A stretch of 64,000 nt of DNA, taken from NCBI GenBank assembly GCA_036250195.1, contig JAVHZZ010000001.1, forward strand, positions 395,398,283 to 395,462,282, in the 5' to 3' direction. This stretch comes from Mixophyes australis (Eukaryota > Chordata > Amphibia > Anura > Limnodynastidae). The position numbers and the translations under genes are program-made. The notes under the pieces are model-generated. The model was not told where the DNA came from. It worked only from the letters and a program-made list of their open reading frames with translations, and searched no databases. Shown here piece by piece: positions 14,401 to 25,228 of the stretch (the first letter of the stretch is position 1; every line of letters begins with the position of its first letter).

Positions 14401-15060
14401 AGCATTCATTATACTGTACCTGTCAAGGATGTCACTCAGAGATCACCTGCCTGGGACTCAGATTCAGTTCCCCTGGTAACTGTGCAGAAAATGTGGTGTT
14501 GCACTGACAGCAGACACTTGCTTTCATGTTTAAAAAGTACATGAAAAGTTATGGGCAACACCACCTTTTCTACACAGCTACCTATAGTTATAGTGTGCAT
14601 ATACTTTGGGTTCACTTCAGGGTCTCCTGGAGCAAGAAAAATTAGAAAGCTCTCCTACAAAACCCCAGTGCTGTGTCCTACACCCCCTCCCCCCAACACA
14701 AACATTACTACCTTAACTCTTTAATAAAAAAGTTACATACATGGGGTACCCCTGAAAATGTTAGAGGTCCCAGAATGAAAAAAGATGTTTTCATTCTGTG
14801 TATTTAACCAATTATGTGAAAGTAACCAAGAGAAACATTAAAAGGAAAATATCTTTCCCCAGATTCCGGTTATAAGCAGCTAATTAAATGCAGTTCTATT
14901 ATTTGGGGCACCATGCCTTAAAAATACTAAAATTACATTTAAAAATATACCCCATTGTTTTCTAACACATTACCATACTACACTTAAATTGTTTAGCATT
15001 TCTGCTCAATGTGATTAAGTGGTAGAGCTTGCTTATACAGCTCAGTGTTTTGTTTTGTTT
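11473..15060. other. Inferred intron, no recognised content
   Basis: About 3.6 kb of AT-rich sequence. I looked for the next LRBA exon and for repeats and saw neither. The 12300-12560 stretch is somewhat less AT-rich and could be conserved non-coding DNA, but this cannot be judged from one sequence. Confidence 0.4.
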
Positions 15061-15817
15061 TTATAGGACATTGTGGATAAAAGCTCTCCTTGTGATAAAA
15101 CATACAACACACAGGACTTAGCATACCTCTTCAACCTGTTCTTTGTCAGTAGAACTTTCCATTCTATCTTCAAACATGTGGCCATCTCACCTATTGTCAA
15201 GAAATCATCTAAAAGCCCTACCGCTCCTGCAAATGCTTCATTTCTGTTCTCCCCTTTGCAAAATATTCAAGCAACTTGAGTTCAACTGTTTGACTCACTT
15301 TCACTCATTAACTCCCCTCCCCCCCCCATCGACCCTCTGCAAGAAAGTCAAACTGTTATTTCTCCCTGCTCCACCTCCTTGACCTCTCTGCCGCTTTCAA
15401 TACAGTCTACCACCATTTTATCCTTGACACCATGCACTCCCTTTTCCTTTGTGGCACTATGGTGTCCTGGTTCACCTCCTACCCTTCTGAACGATTCTTC
15501 AGCTTCTCTACATTTTGCATATCCTCCATTCCCACTGAGTAGTTTGTCTTTCAAGACTCTGAATTAGTAGACGTGATATAAAGAGAAAACAGAGCAGACT
15601 CTACCAGTGTGTCCAATTACCTCTCCGCCATCTTCTTTTGGAAGTACTTACATTACTTCAAGTTAAACATGTCCATAATGGAGATCATCATCTTCCACAC
15701 TCCCTGTGTTACTACCAACCTACATTAGTCTCCCCCACAGCTGACATCATCATTACTCTTCCCCTTTCACTAAGCCCCATGCCTTGGTGTCATCCTTGAC
15801 TCCACCCTCCACACATC
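15060..15817 (+). mobile_element. Old L2/CR1-type LINE, first half of an interrupted copy
   Basis: Plus-strand reverse-transcriptase remnants include 'FNLFFVSRTFHSIFKHVAIS', 'LLDLSAAF'-like sequence near 15390 and 'CLGVILDSTLH' near 15785. It stops abruptly at about 15817 and is resumed by matching downstream RT sequence at about 18066, so it appears split by the minus-strand LINE between. Many stops; no function. Confidence 0.6.
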
Positions 15818-16884
15818 ATTATGATCATCATATACATAGCGCCAGCAAAATCTGTAGAGTTTTACAAATGGGATCAAACACTAATAAAACAATACTGGGT
15901 AATACAGACAGAGGTAAGGCGGCCCTGCTTGCTAGCTTACAATCTAAGCAACAATGGGAATTTGACACAAGGTTAAGTGCTACATATTGCATATTGGTCC
16001 AGCCAGAATGCAAAGATAAATAATGCTTAGTAGTCTATATGATCCAGTTATGCAACAATGTTGGTCAGGGGGTCAGAGGGTTGTTCCCATGTGTGACCTG
16101 TGCAAACGGTGAGGTTAAGGATTATATGCTTGCCTGAAGAGGTGGATTTTCAGAGAACACTTGAAGGTTTGAAAGCAAGAGAAAAGGCTTATTGTGCGAG
16201 GGAGGGAATTCCACAAAGTGGGATCAGCTTGAAAAAAGTGCTGTAACCAGAAATGGGAGCATGTAATGAGAGTGGAAGAGAGACGCAGATCGGAAGTGTA
16301 GAGTCGGGAGGTATTTTGAGACAATTGAGGAGATATATGTTGGTACAGTTTTGTTGATGGCCTTGTAGGTTAATACAAGTATTTTATATTGGATTCGGTA
16401 AAAAACAGGCAACCAATGTAGAGACTGAGAGTGGCTCAGCAGAGGAAGAATAATTAGAACCAAAAATCAATCTAGTTGCTGCATGCAAAATAGATTGTAG
16501 GGTTAAGAGTCTGATTCGGGGAAGACCAGTAAGAAGGGAATTGCAATAGTCAATGCAGGAGAGGATGAGTGCATGAATTAAAGTTTTTGCAGCGTCTTGT
16601 GTGAGATATGAACGGATTCTGAAAATATTTTTTAGATGTATGCAACATGATTTGAAAATAGACAGTGGGGAGCAAAGGTTCGTTCCGAGTCCAGGATTAC
16701 ACTTAGCCAGCGAGGTTGGAGGTGGGATTTATGGTCATGTTGTCAACAGAAAGAGAAATGACAAGTAGGTAATGAATGCTGGCTGGTGGAGTTATTATAA
16801 ACTTTGTTTTTGAAAGATTGAATTTAAGTAGACGAGAGATCATCCAGGATGAAATTGCACAAAGACAGTCAGTAACACAGATCA

Positions 16885-17010
<126 letters not shown>

Positions 17011-17139
17011 CTAGCACTGAGCCTTGTGGGACTCCAACTCAAGAGCGGATGTGGATCCAGAGAAATTGCCACTGAAAAAGCAATTAGATAGGTAGGATAA
17101 GAACCAGGATAGGACAGTGTCCTGAAGACTTAGGGATTG

Positions 17140-17143
<4 letters not shown>

Positions 17144-17172
<29 letters not shown>
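17144..17172. repeat. Poly-T tract inside a LINE coding region
   Basis: Twenty-nine consecutive T. Compared with the related copy at 35030-35110, RT codons covering the '[13 protein letters not shown]' core are missing at this point, and the homopolymer stands in their place. Confidence 0.9.
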
Positions 17173-17176
<4 letters not shown>

Positions 17177-17633
17177 AGGGAGTATTGGACTTTAGTTTTA
17201 GCAGTGATCAAATCAATAGGGGCATGGAAGCGGAGAGATGGCATGGTCATGTTAAAGCGTTTGGGTCAAATGGAGAGAAAGAGAGAAAGAATATAACATA
17301 ATATATATATATTACAGAATTTAGTTAGTGGTGGAATGAATACAAGAGACAGATCTACTGACTTGAGGGAATAGGATCAAGAGGACAGGAGGTAGAGTAG
17401 GAAGATAAGAAGATACTAAATACTTAATCTTCATTTGTTGGATCAAATGAAGAGAGGGTGTCAGAGGGTGCTGGAAAGGAATTGAGCTGATCAGTTGTCG
17501 AGGAAAATTATACGATTTCAAGTTGGAACTTGTCAGTCTTGTCTACGAAGTAGGAAGCAAAATCCTGGGCATTTATAGTAGTCCGAGGGTTTGGACTGAG
17601 AAGGTTGAGAAAAGATTTAAAAGTGTTAAAAAG

Positions 17634-17733
17634 CAAACACGTGTTATCTATTTTTTATTAACCTCTCGATATGCTGTAATGCCCTCTTTTTACTGAAAAA
17701 AAGATGTTTCTAATAAAAAGTTAAAAAAAAAAA
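17634..17733 (+). mobile_element. Tiny 5'-truncated L1-type insertion with target-site duplication
   Basis: About 100 bp ending in 'aataaaaagttaaaaaaaa' and a poly-A run, flanked by 'aaaagtgttaaaaag' at 17619-17633 and 'aaaagtgtcaaaaag' at 17734-17748. A 15-bp target-site duplication with one mismatch plus a 3' poly-A is the signature of target-primed insertion. The flanking sequence on both sides belongs to the minus-strand LINE, so this is a third insertion layer. Confidence 0.75.
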
Positions 17734-18065
17734 AAAAGTGTCAAAAAGGCGTTTGCGGTTAGAAGCCTGAGCATAGAAGAGAGATTGAAAGTATGTTTGT
17801 TTTGCAGTGTCCTGAACATTTCAATAAGAGTTGTAGATAGCAGTATATGTAGGGAAATTATTAGTGGTACGAAATTTACACCAGTGATGTTATGCTTTTA
17901 TAGAAAGTTTTTGAAGATTTTGAGCTACTTGTGTGACACGGATGACAGTGATGTCAACGAGGAGTATGAAGATTCACTGGAGACACTTGATCAAGTGCTG
18001 TTGCTAAGGATTGGTGAAAATGAGGTCCAACCAGTCCATTGTGCCGTTTCGTTGCCTCTTCCTTC

Positions 18066-18640
18066 AAAATATTGACAGAATAGGTCTCTACCGCAATATG
18101 GACATTAACAAAACCATTATCCATTGTCTCATTATCCCCTCATACGTCTATCCCTTTTACAATACATCCTAAATGCTGCAGCGATACTATCTTCCTTGGT
18201 CGATGCTCCACATCCACTGTACCATTCTGCAGTCATTCATCGTCAATCTTTTTCATACAACTGACCTCATCACAATCTGTATTTCCTCTGGCCCTTTGAT
18301 CTGCACCTCACCTCCTCTCTGATCATGATCTTGCATTTTCATCTCCTAGACTTATTGAACTCTCTACTCTCCTTACTAAACTCTCCCAACCTTCTAACTT
18401 TTAAGCATTCTCCAAAAACAAACATCTTTACTAAAGCCTTTCCTAACCCCGTCCAAATGTTCTACCAACTACAGTCCCATCTCCACTTAAGAGTCATGCA
18501 AGCTTCTATTGTCTTAGCATTGCCCTCACTCAGAAGACTGCAAGATCTGTGGTACAGAAACTGCTCCACCCTATATCTCACTTCTGCACCTCTTTCATTA
18601 ACCTTGTGTGTATATCCTGTGTTTCTGTGTGTGTGATTTC
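18066..18640 (+). mobile_element. Old L2/CR1-type LINE, second half of an interrupted copy
   Basis: Resumes the plus-strand LINE that stops at 15817. The sequence near 18090-18230 reads in broken frames as the block that follows the RT palm (compare the ALIISRxDYCNxLLTGLP and LRSxLNAAxRLIF regions of the copies at 35.7 and 46.1 kb). Heavily decayed. Confidence 0.5.
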
Positions 18641-18821
18641 ATAAGAATTTACATACCAACTGCGCAGCATTGGTGAGTTTTGTGGCACTTAAATAAACGA
18701 TGATTAAGGGACACCAAGACGAATAATTATTACGTTATTTATATAGCACCTACATATTATACATCACTTTGCATTTGAGATTTTGCAATACTGCACAATT
18801 TATCAAATTTTTCAAGTTGCA

Positions 18822-19044
18822 TTCTGTTTGCAACATAAGATCATTTTCATTTGGTTGATCACAAACTCTATTCCTGGAGTCAGCTGAAGAATTGATGCTA
18901 AAAATACCAGGGGTTATATTAAAAGGGTATATATAAACAGTGGTTTGAAAAAGTAGAGATGTTGCCTATAGCAACCATTCAGATCCTAGCTGGCATTTTG
19001 TAGAATGTACTAAATAAATGATAATTACAATCTGATTGGTTGCT
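18822..19044 (+). repeat. Interspersed repeat with truncated MITE, left copy of a direct pair
   Basis: About 220 bp are shared in the same orientation with 25626-25876. The shared part includes 'gttgcctatagcaacca' followed by 'cattttgtagaatgtacta'. The MITE right half present in the other copy is cut off here just before the DIRS element. Confidence 0.75.
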
Positions 19045-19111
19045 TGTCTAGAAAAAGCTGAGACAGCGAAACGAGCGCCAGCGTTGCTGTCTGTGACTGA
19101 TCTAGAGATAT

Positions 19112-19226
19112 TCTATTTCTCTTTCCTACCACTGGGGGACACTGCGACACATTGGGGTATAGTGGGTATGGAAGTTCAGGCACTAAATCTTCTATGGTTT
19201 TTACTCCCCTCCTGGAGAACTCAGTC
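19112..19226 (+). repeat. DIRS left inverted terminal repeat
   Basis: Starts near TTTCTCTTTCCTACCACTGG and contains GGGACACTGCGACACATTGG and CTCCTGGAGAACTCAGT. Its reverse complement appears, with small differences and one extra insertion (TCTACTATGCCCC-like, in reverse complement), at 23631-23784. Confidence 0.9.
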
Positions 19227-20041
19227 TTTTTTTAGGGCCTTAGGAGTCAGGTCTTTAGGGTATAGGCTCCTGCCTATACCCAGTTTAGTTAGATTTGTAC
19301 ATGTTTTTATTTTTTTATTTTTTTATCGGGGTGCCCGCAGGGATCGATCCCAAGACCCAGAGGGGGTGAACAGTCCTGAATTTCCTTCACTCTGATCCCC
19401 GCGCAAGGTAAGAAGTGGCTGTGCCCTACATCTTCCTTGTACCTTCTTGCCAGCAGTTCAATCCCCTAGACACGAGCTTAAAGATATAATTTAGTATTTT
19501 TGGCAGCCATTAGGGCCCATAGAGGTATATCATGGGGCACTTTATAATTAGGTCGCGCGGGGGGCGATAAGGGATCCATCTCTCCCCACCAACGGGCCTG
19601 CCGGCAAGCCCCCCCTCCTCGGGGACAACGAGCAGCAGGGACTGTGGAAGCGCTTCGCTCTATTATAGAGAGCACGCTGATGTGAGGAGGGGAAAAAGCA
19701 CACGCTGCCTGGGCATTTAACTCTGCGTGTTGTGTGGTAGTCTCCGAAAGCCATACCTTTAGTATAGGCTGATCGGAGTAGCGCGGAGGAGAGGACTTTT
19801 TTTTCTCCTCTATCTGTGGGCGGATCCAGAGAAGGGACTACCGCCTCCATCTTCAGTTCCCTGCAGCGCAGAGGCGCCATTTTGAGCACAGACTCGGAGC
19901 TGCAGGCTGTTTCTCTCCTCTGCTGTACCTCTCTGCTGTTTGGTATCGTTTTTTTGGCAGAAAATATACCTGAACTTGATTTTCACTAATGTTTATTAAG
20001 CATTCACTGGCAAACTGTTTATATTGGCAAAGAGGTTAATA

Positions 20042-20102
20042 GAAACAGGGTCTCAGATAGTACAGTTGAGGCCCACAACTGTACTATCTGAGACCCTGTT
20101 TC
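20042..20102. repeat. Perfect 27-bp-stem hairpin in the DIRS 5' leader
   Basis: Arms 20042-20068 and 20076-20102 are exact reverse complements (GAAACAGGGTCTCAG... against ...CTGAGACCCTGTTTC) with a 7-nt loop AGGCCCA. It lies between the left terminal repeat and the first gag codons. Confidence 0.97.
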
Positions 20103-20672
20103 ACTGATCTACCCTGGGAGTAACAAATTAAGATATCACCCTTTCCTGAGCTTTTGTATGGAGCCTATAGAGGGACATCTTTAACTACCTCCAGGGATAT
20201 GACTACCAGTGATCTCGCCTGTATATTAAACAGATAAGCTTATATTTATTATCTTCATTGAAATCACCGCCTGGGATGACTGAGGAGCCTATATACAGAT
20301 AAGTTGTTATTTTACTTCTTTCTGGTACGCACACTACTATACTATTAATCTGCACAGTGTTTACCTGATTTGCTGATATATGCTAATATCCACCTGCATT
20401 ACTATTTTTCTCGGGATTTTATGTTCTCTGAGCTTACTGACTATATATACACAATTATCTGTTTTTACACCTGAAGGCGCCGTCCCTCCATAAATTATCA
20501 TTTTGATACCTCTTTTCGGTCTAACCATCAGATATTGGAGACTTGGCTGCCACACATTTGTGGAGGTGTTTTGTTTATGTTTTATGTTTATTTATATCTT
20601 TGTGTATTATCACTTTTTGATTATCATTGTATTTATTATCCATATATTGGGTAAAGCGCCAATCTGATATTG

Positions 20673-20675
<3 letters not shown>

Positions 20676-20713
<38 letters not shown>
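20676..20713. repeat. (TA)n microsatellite
   Basis: Uninterrupted TA dinucleotides directly upstream of the presumed gag start codon at 20724. Confidence 0.95.
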
Positions 20714-20718
<5 letters not shown>

Positions 20719-20723
20719 CAATA

Positions 20724-21390
20724 ATGTCTAACAAGGGGACCTCTGACAAGGGACCCTCTGGAGTGTCTGATGTATTTTAGTTGTGCCAAATGTAGAGCAA
20801 AGCTTCCGGCTGGACAGCATGATAAAAAATGCCCTTTGTGCAGCATGTGAGACCGCAGCACTCGAGCGTCCCGCCCCGATACAGACACTGGCAGTCTTGG
20901 AAGAGCCGCTCTGGGTGAAATCCTTTGCCGCTACCATGGAAAGGTTTACCAAAGTGATGTTAAAAGCCGCTGAGGTACGTGAACACACTGCAGCGAACAC
21001 ACAGGTAGCCAGCATAGCAGCGAACCGCACGTATAGAGGCCTCACAGGGCATCCCTATAGACAGTGCAGGCAGATCATCCCAGGGTTCTGCAACTCAGAG
21101 TGAGGAACGTCTGCTTGCAGTCTCCCGCGGGTCCAAACGGGTCATAAGGGATGATATTCGGGTGCGTTCTCTAGCCTCTGATCATTCCTCGGATGAGGAA
21201 GGGGATTTAGAGCTGGAGGAAGACTCATTTAGTATGGTCGCGGCCTCGGCCAGTAATGTGGACAGCCTTATCCTAGGTATTAGACATACCTTAGGGTTTC
21301 CGGAACCTGAGCCTTCGGCTCCTTCAGGTTTTTCCATTTTTAAAAGATCTAAGTCTCAGGACAAGATCAGCGCCCTCCAGCGCAAAACCA
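20724..21390 (+). pseudogene. DIRS gag-like relic
   Basis: An ATG at 20724 starts MSNKGTSDKGPSGVSDVF and meets TAG at 20778. The next segments continue in other frames, with cysteine-containing 'KNALCAACETAALE', a mid-part 'VKSFAATMERFTKVMLKAAE' and the acidic 'LASDHSSDEEGDLELEEDSF' with LGFPEPEPS. This Cys-knuckle then acidic-linker arrangement is typical of DIRS gag. At least two frameshifts and one stop. It runs directly into RT-connection sequence at about 21390. Confidence 0.6.
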
Positions 21391-21958
21391 GGAATCTGTT
21401 GGCTCGTCCTCAGGTGTCCGTGCTCAGCTGTATGAAGCTGCAGGGGACTATGGTGTCAGTGTACGAGGCGGTCCCATTCGCCCAGTTCTATTCCCGTTCT
21501 CTCCAGCTGGAGATCCTTCGGAAGTGGTCAGAGTCTCACGATCAGCTAGACAGGCAGATCATCCGCCTGTCGAGACCGACTCGTCTTTCTCTGACGTGGT
21601 GGTTATCCACGAAAAATCTGGACAAGGGTCAGTCACTCCAATCGGGCCTCTGGACCTTAGTTACCACAGACGCAAGTCTGTTAGGCTGGGGGGGGGGGGG
21701 GGGGTAACGGGATCCCTAAGGTTTCAGGGTCTCTGGTCCCCCCAGGAATCTGCTCTTCCAATCAATGTATTGGAGCTCAGGGCAATTTTCATAAACCATC
21801 AAGGAGGAACTCGCAGCGCGAGGGCCATGCAGGAAACAGCCAGGATCATGTTATGGGCAGAGAGCCATGTTCCTCGGATTTCGGCTGTATACATTCCAGG
21901 CGTAGAAAATTGGGAAGCCGATTTTCTCAGCAGACAAAAAGTTCATCCAGGCGAATAG
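21391..21958 (+). pseudogene. DIRS RT-connection and RNase H relic
   Basis: Begins 'QRKTRNLLARPQVSVLSCMK', then 'EAVPFAQFYSRSLQLEILRK' and 'SLTWWLSTKNLDKGQSL', the region just after the RT palm. TTDASLLGWGG carries the first RNase H aspartate. The frame then shifts at a 17-nt G run (21688-21704), and the remainder continues in another frame with LPINVLELRAIF and NWEADFLSRQ. The catalytic RT motifs normally upstream (the palm aspartates) are absent, so an internal deletion of roughly 1-1.5 kb joined gag to this point (length inferred from the usual family size). Confidence 0.8.
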
Positions 21959-22330
21959 TCCCTGTGCAAGGAGACCTTTGCTCTCCTAGTTCTATGCTGG
22001 GGAATGCCGGAAATAGACCTCATGGCTTCCAGGCTGAATCATCAGGGTCCCCTGTACTGAGCCAGATCCCACGACCCTCTGGCTCATGCCTCCGACGCCA
22101 TGGCCATTCTATGGCAGTTCAGACTCGTGTATCTGTTTCCACCAATCCCCTTGCTGTCGCGGGTTCTGAAGAAACTAAAGATAGAGCGGGTTCCCGCCAT
22201 CTTAGTAGCCCCCTATTGGCCTCGCAGGGCATGGTTCTCAGACATTCTAAAAATGTCCATGGGACCGCCGTTTCGTCTGCCCATGCGTCCAGACCTTCTG
22301 ATTCAGGGCCCCTTCTTTGCCACGATTTAA
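21959..22330 (+). pseudogene. DIRS RNase H to recombinase linker, frameshifted
   Basis: Contains 'GMPEIDLMASRLNH', then 'FRLVYLFPPIPLLSRVLKKL' and 'ILVAPYWPRRAWFSDILKM', the conserved DIRS segment between RNase H and the recombinase. Segments lie in different frames with a stop between. The APYWPRRAWF phrase is diagnostic of the family. Confidence 0.8.
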
Positions 22331-23414
22331 ATCGTCTAGCTTTGATGGCTTGGCGATTGAATCTTTAGTCCTTAAGGCAAAGGGGTTCTCATCTCAGGCT
22401 CTTAACACCATGATCAGGGCTAGAAAATCATCTTCCTCCACCATATATCACACAGTCTGGAAAATATACATTTACTGGTGCGAGTCTCGGGGTGTCCATA
22501 CTTCCAGGTTTAGCTTGCCCAGGTTGTTGGACTTCTTGCAGGAGGGTCTTGATAAAGGACTCCGTTTGGGATCGCTTAAAGTACAGGTGTCAGCGCTCTC
22601 TATTTATTTTCAGAGAAAGCTGGCGTCTCTCAGCGAGGTCCAGACCTTCTTGCAGGGGGTTCTTCATATTCAGCCACCATTTACTCATCTGGTGGAACCC
22701 TGGGACCTAAATCTGGCGCTCAGGGCGCTTTGCCTTCTGCCATTTGAGCCTCTGCAGACGGCAGAATTACACCATCTCACTTGGAAGACGGTTTTTCTCT
22801 TAGCCATTTCATCTGCTAGGAGAGTATCGGAGCTGGCAGCTCTTTGTTGCTCTTCTCCTTCCCTTGTTTTCCACGAGGATAGGGCGGTGCTTCGCACAAA
22901 ACCCTCCTTTGTTCCAAAGGTCGTCTCTAGGTTCCATTTGAATCAGGAGATTGCAATTCCGGCGTTCCAGCCTGGTTCGCCTTCTCCGTCTTCTGATTCC
23001 TTGGATTATGACTTACAGTTGCTGGATGTAGTCCGGGCTCTCCGGTATTATGTAGACCGTACAGCTTTAGTACGCAAGACAAAGGATCTTTTTGTCTTGT
23101 ATAATGCAAAAAAGCGCAGCTGGCCAGCGTTTATACAGGCTATTGCTCGGTGGATCACTTCTACCATCAGTCTGGCACATGTCCGAGCATCTAAGCCTAT
23201 CCCTCATTTTCTGAGAGCGCACTCTACCAGGGCGGTTGGTGCTTCTTGGGCGGCGCGTCATGGTGCTTTGGCTGAACAGCTTTGCAAAGCGGCCACTTGG
23301 TCACCTGTTCATACCTTTGCCAAGTTCTACAGATTGCAAGCGATCGCATCCTCAGATGCGAGTTTTGGCCGAAAAGTATTGCGCGCAGCAGTTCCAGAGC
23401 GTTCCCTCCCTTAG
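22317..23414 (+). CDS. DIRS tyrosine recombinase, open frame (365 aa)
   Basis: A single open frame for a lambda-integrase-type recombinase. An N-terminal helical SAM-like domain spans residues 30-150. The catalytic domain carries Arg in SSARRVSEL (residues 165-173), the HSTR motif at residues 302-305 (His-x-x-Arg), a conserved Trp in KAATWSP (328) and the nucleophilic Tyr in FAKFYRL (338). All catalytic residues expected of the family are present without an internal stop. In an active element this enzyme would integrate the circular DNA intermediate. The true start may lie upstream or be a fusion with the preceding frame; the listed start is the first ATG. The frame ends just before the internal complementary region. 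Whether it is expressed is unknown. Confidence 0.88.
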   Translation: MPRFKSSSFDGLAIESLVLKAKGFSSQALNTMIRARKSSSSTIYHTVWKIYIYWCESRGVHTSRFSLPRLLDFLQEGLDKGLRLGSLKVQVSALSIYFQRKLASLSEVQTFLQGVLHIQPPFTHLVEPWDLNLALRALCLLPFEPLQTAELHHLTWKTVFLLAISSARRVSELAALCCSSPSLVFHEDRAVLRTKPSFVPKVVSRFHLNQEIAIPAFQPGSPSPSSDSLDYDLQLLDVVRALRYYVDRTALVRKTKDLFVLYNAKKRSWPAFIQAIARWITSTISLAHVRASKPIPHFLRAHSTRAVGASWAARHGALAEQLCKAATWSPVHTFAKFYRLQAIASSDASFGRKVLRAAVPERSLP

Positions 23415-23429
23415 GGGCAGCTTTGGTAT

Positions 23430-23527
23430 GTCCCCAATGTGTCGCAGTGTCCCCCAGGGGTAGGAAAGAGAAAAGAAAATTTTTCCTCACCGTAAAATCA
23501 ATTTCTCTTGCTACAATGGGGGACAAT
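23430..23527 (+). repeat. DIRS internal complementary region
   Basis: The first half (CCCCAATGTGTCGCAGTGTC with GGTAGGAAAGAGAAA) is the reverse complement of the extreme left end at 19114-19158. The second half (CTCACCGTAAAATCAATTTC followed by TCTTGCT) is the reverse complement of the extreme right end at 23752-23776. This joined-ends arrangement is the known DIRS template for completing circular replication intermediates. Confidence 0.92.
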
Positions 23528-23630
23528 GCTCTCCCTCCCTTGCTCTGTAAATAGTTTGTTATGTGAATGTTTATGCCTCTATTCTTTGTCCTTTTAGGGC
23601 TACTCCTTATAGTACACTTGGTTAGTCAAA

Positions 23631-23784
23631 ACTGAGTTCTCCAGGAGAGATGGGGCATAGTAGAGGAGGGGAGTAAAAACCATAAAGTTTTAGTGCCTGA
23701 ACTCCCGTACCCACTACTATACCCAATGTGTCAAAGTGTCCCCCAGTGGAGCAAGAGAAATTGATTTTACGGTGAGTAAAAATC
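23631..23784 (+). repeat. DIRS right inverted terminal repeat
   Basis: Contains ACTGAGTTCTCCAGGAG, AACTCCCGTACCCACTACTA and ACACTTTGG-type spacing before CCCCCAGTGGAGCAAGAGAA. It pairs with the left repeat. The outermost 'ttgattttacggtgagtaaa' occurs only here and in the internal complementary region. Confidence 0.9.
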
Positions 23785-23971
23785 TTCATATTTAATCGAG
23801 TGTTAGTTATTGCTCTAGTTAGAGAGATTATTGCAGTCTACTGCCCAAATCCAAATATAGTAACTGATTAGGAAGTTAGCAAATCACCCCCATCACTTTT
23901 AGGAGCTAGAGACGTAATACAAAAGCAATGGAAGTCAGTATTAGCTGAGTGAGGGAGGGATTATATAGCAC

Positions 23972-25228
23972 TTCTTTTTTTATTATTATTATTAATTTTT
24001 ATTTATAGGGCGCCACAAGGTGTCCGTGGCGCCGTACAGGGACAAAAACGAATTACAATACAAGGTGAGACAGCACAGTACAGTAAACAAAGCACAGTAA
24101 CTCAGTAAGCTCAATGCACAGCTAGTGAGGGCGGGGGAGTATCCGCAAATGACGGGGCCCAAAAGGAGGGCGCGGAAGACAGGGAGACCCCCAGAGGGGG
24201 GAGGAGGGCCCTCGAGGAGGAGGGCAAAGTAGCTGGAGAGCAGAGTTAGAAGTGGTGGAAACAGGAGGAGAGATGGCCCTGCTCAGAGGAGCGTAGAATC
24301 TAAGGGGAGAGGTGGACAGACGGAGAACGCAGGGGAGAGAGGGAGAGTAGAGGGACGGAGGCAGGGAAGGGGAAAGAAGGGGAAGAGGCAGAGGATAAGG
24401 TAGGTAGTTAAGTGGGAGACTGGAAGGCTTTAAGAAAAAGGTGGGTTTTTAAAGCCCGTTTGAAACTGGACAGGTTAGGGGAAGTCCTGATGGAGGGAGG
24501 CAGCGCGGGCGAAGTCTTGGATACGCACGTGGGAGGAGGTGATGAGGGGGGAAGATAGGCGACGGTCATTGGCAGATCGGAGAGGACGGGATGGAGCGTG
24601 AATAGATGGGAGTGTGGAGATGTAGGGTGCAGTGGCGTTGGCGAGGGCCTTGTATGTAAGAGTGAGGAGCTTGAACAGAATTCTGTAGGGGAAGGGGAGC
24701 CAGTGGAGGGATTGGTAGAGTGGGGAGACAGAAGAGGAGCGGCGAGAAAGGAAGATAAGCCTAGTGGCTGCGTTAAGTACAGATCGAAGGGGAGCGAGAT
24801 GAGAGAGGGGGAGGCCAGTAAGGAGGAGGTTGCAGTAGTCCAAGCGGGAGATGATCAGAGTGAATAAGGCATTTGGTGGCATCTTGGGAGAGGAAGGGCC
24901 GGATGCGAGAGATGTTACGCAGCTGGAAGCGGCAGGATTTAGCAAGAGAGAGGATATGGGGGCCAAAGGAGAGAGAGGAGTCGAGGATGACACCAAGGCA
25001 GCGAAGTTGGGGGACAGAGGAGATAGAGGAGTTGTCAACAGGGGTGAGGTATGAGGGGGAGGAAAAACTATCAGCTCGGTTTTGGCGAGGTTGAGTTTGA
25101 GGAATCGAGAGGACATCCAGGAGGAGATGGCAGCGAGGCAGGCGGACACCCTAGAGAGGAGGGAGGGAGAGAAATCAGGAGAGGAGAGGTATAGTTGAGT
25201 GTCGTCAGCATAAAGGTGGTAGGACTTG
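23972..25228 (-). mobile_element. 5'-truncated L2/CR1-type LINE, minus strand
   Basis: The 3' tail on the plus strand is TTATTATTATTATTAA followed by GGGCGCCACAAGGTGTCCGT, the complement of the 'gttgtggcgcc...aataataat' type tail seen at 46780. It opens at its 5' end within the RT palm (YHLYADDTQ) and carries the whole C-terminal region. It is the same family as the large element at 42.7-46.8 kb. Confidence 0.85.

Larger units (their letters stand above)
19112..23784 (+). mobile_element. DIRS-like tyrosine-recombinase retrotransposon, RT-deleted
   Basis: About 4.67 kb. It has all the structural hallmarks of DIRS elements: outer inverted terminal repeats (19112-19226 and 23631-23784), an internal complementary region (23430-23527) complementary to both extreme ends, gag-like remnants, an RT-connection/RNase H relic and a tyrosine recombinase. 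No target-site duplication is evident, as expected for recombinase-mediated integration. Full-length vertebrate DIRS elements are nearer 6 kb; the missing part corresponds to the reverse-transcriptase core. DIRS elements are abundant in amphibians. It lies in the inferred LRBA intron, antisense to the gene. Confidence 0.93.

Noticed and set aside
11340..15060. Next LRBA exon in the 26-kb inferred intron
   Set aside because: Neither the expected continuation of the DUF1088 segment nor a suitable AG/GT-bounded frame was found by eye; a profile search could overturn this.
19055..19100. 'gctgagacagcgaaacgagc' just before the DIRS element as another hammerhead core
   Set aside because: It has GAAAC, but the CTGANGA core and a stem of the right length are missing; resemblance is too weak.
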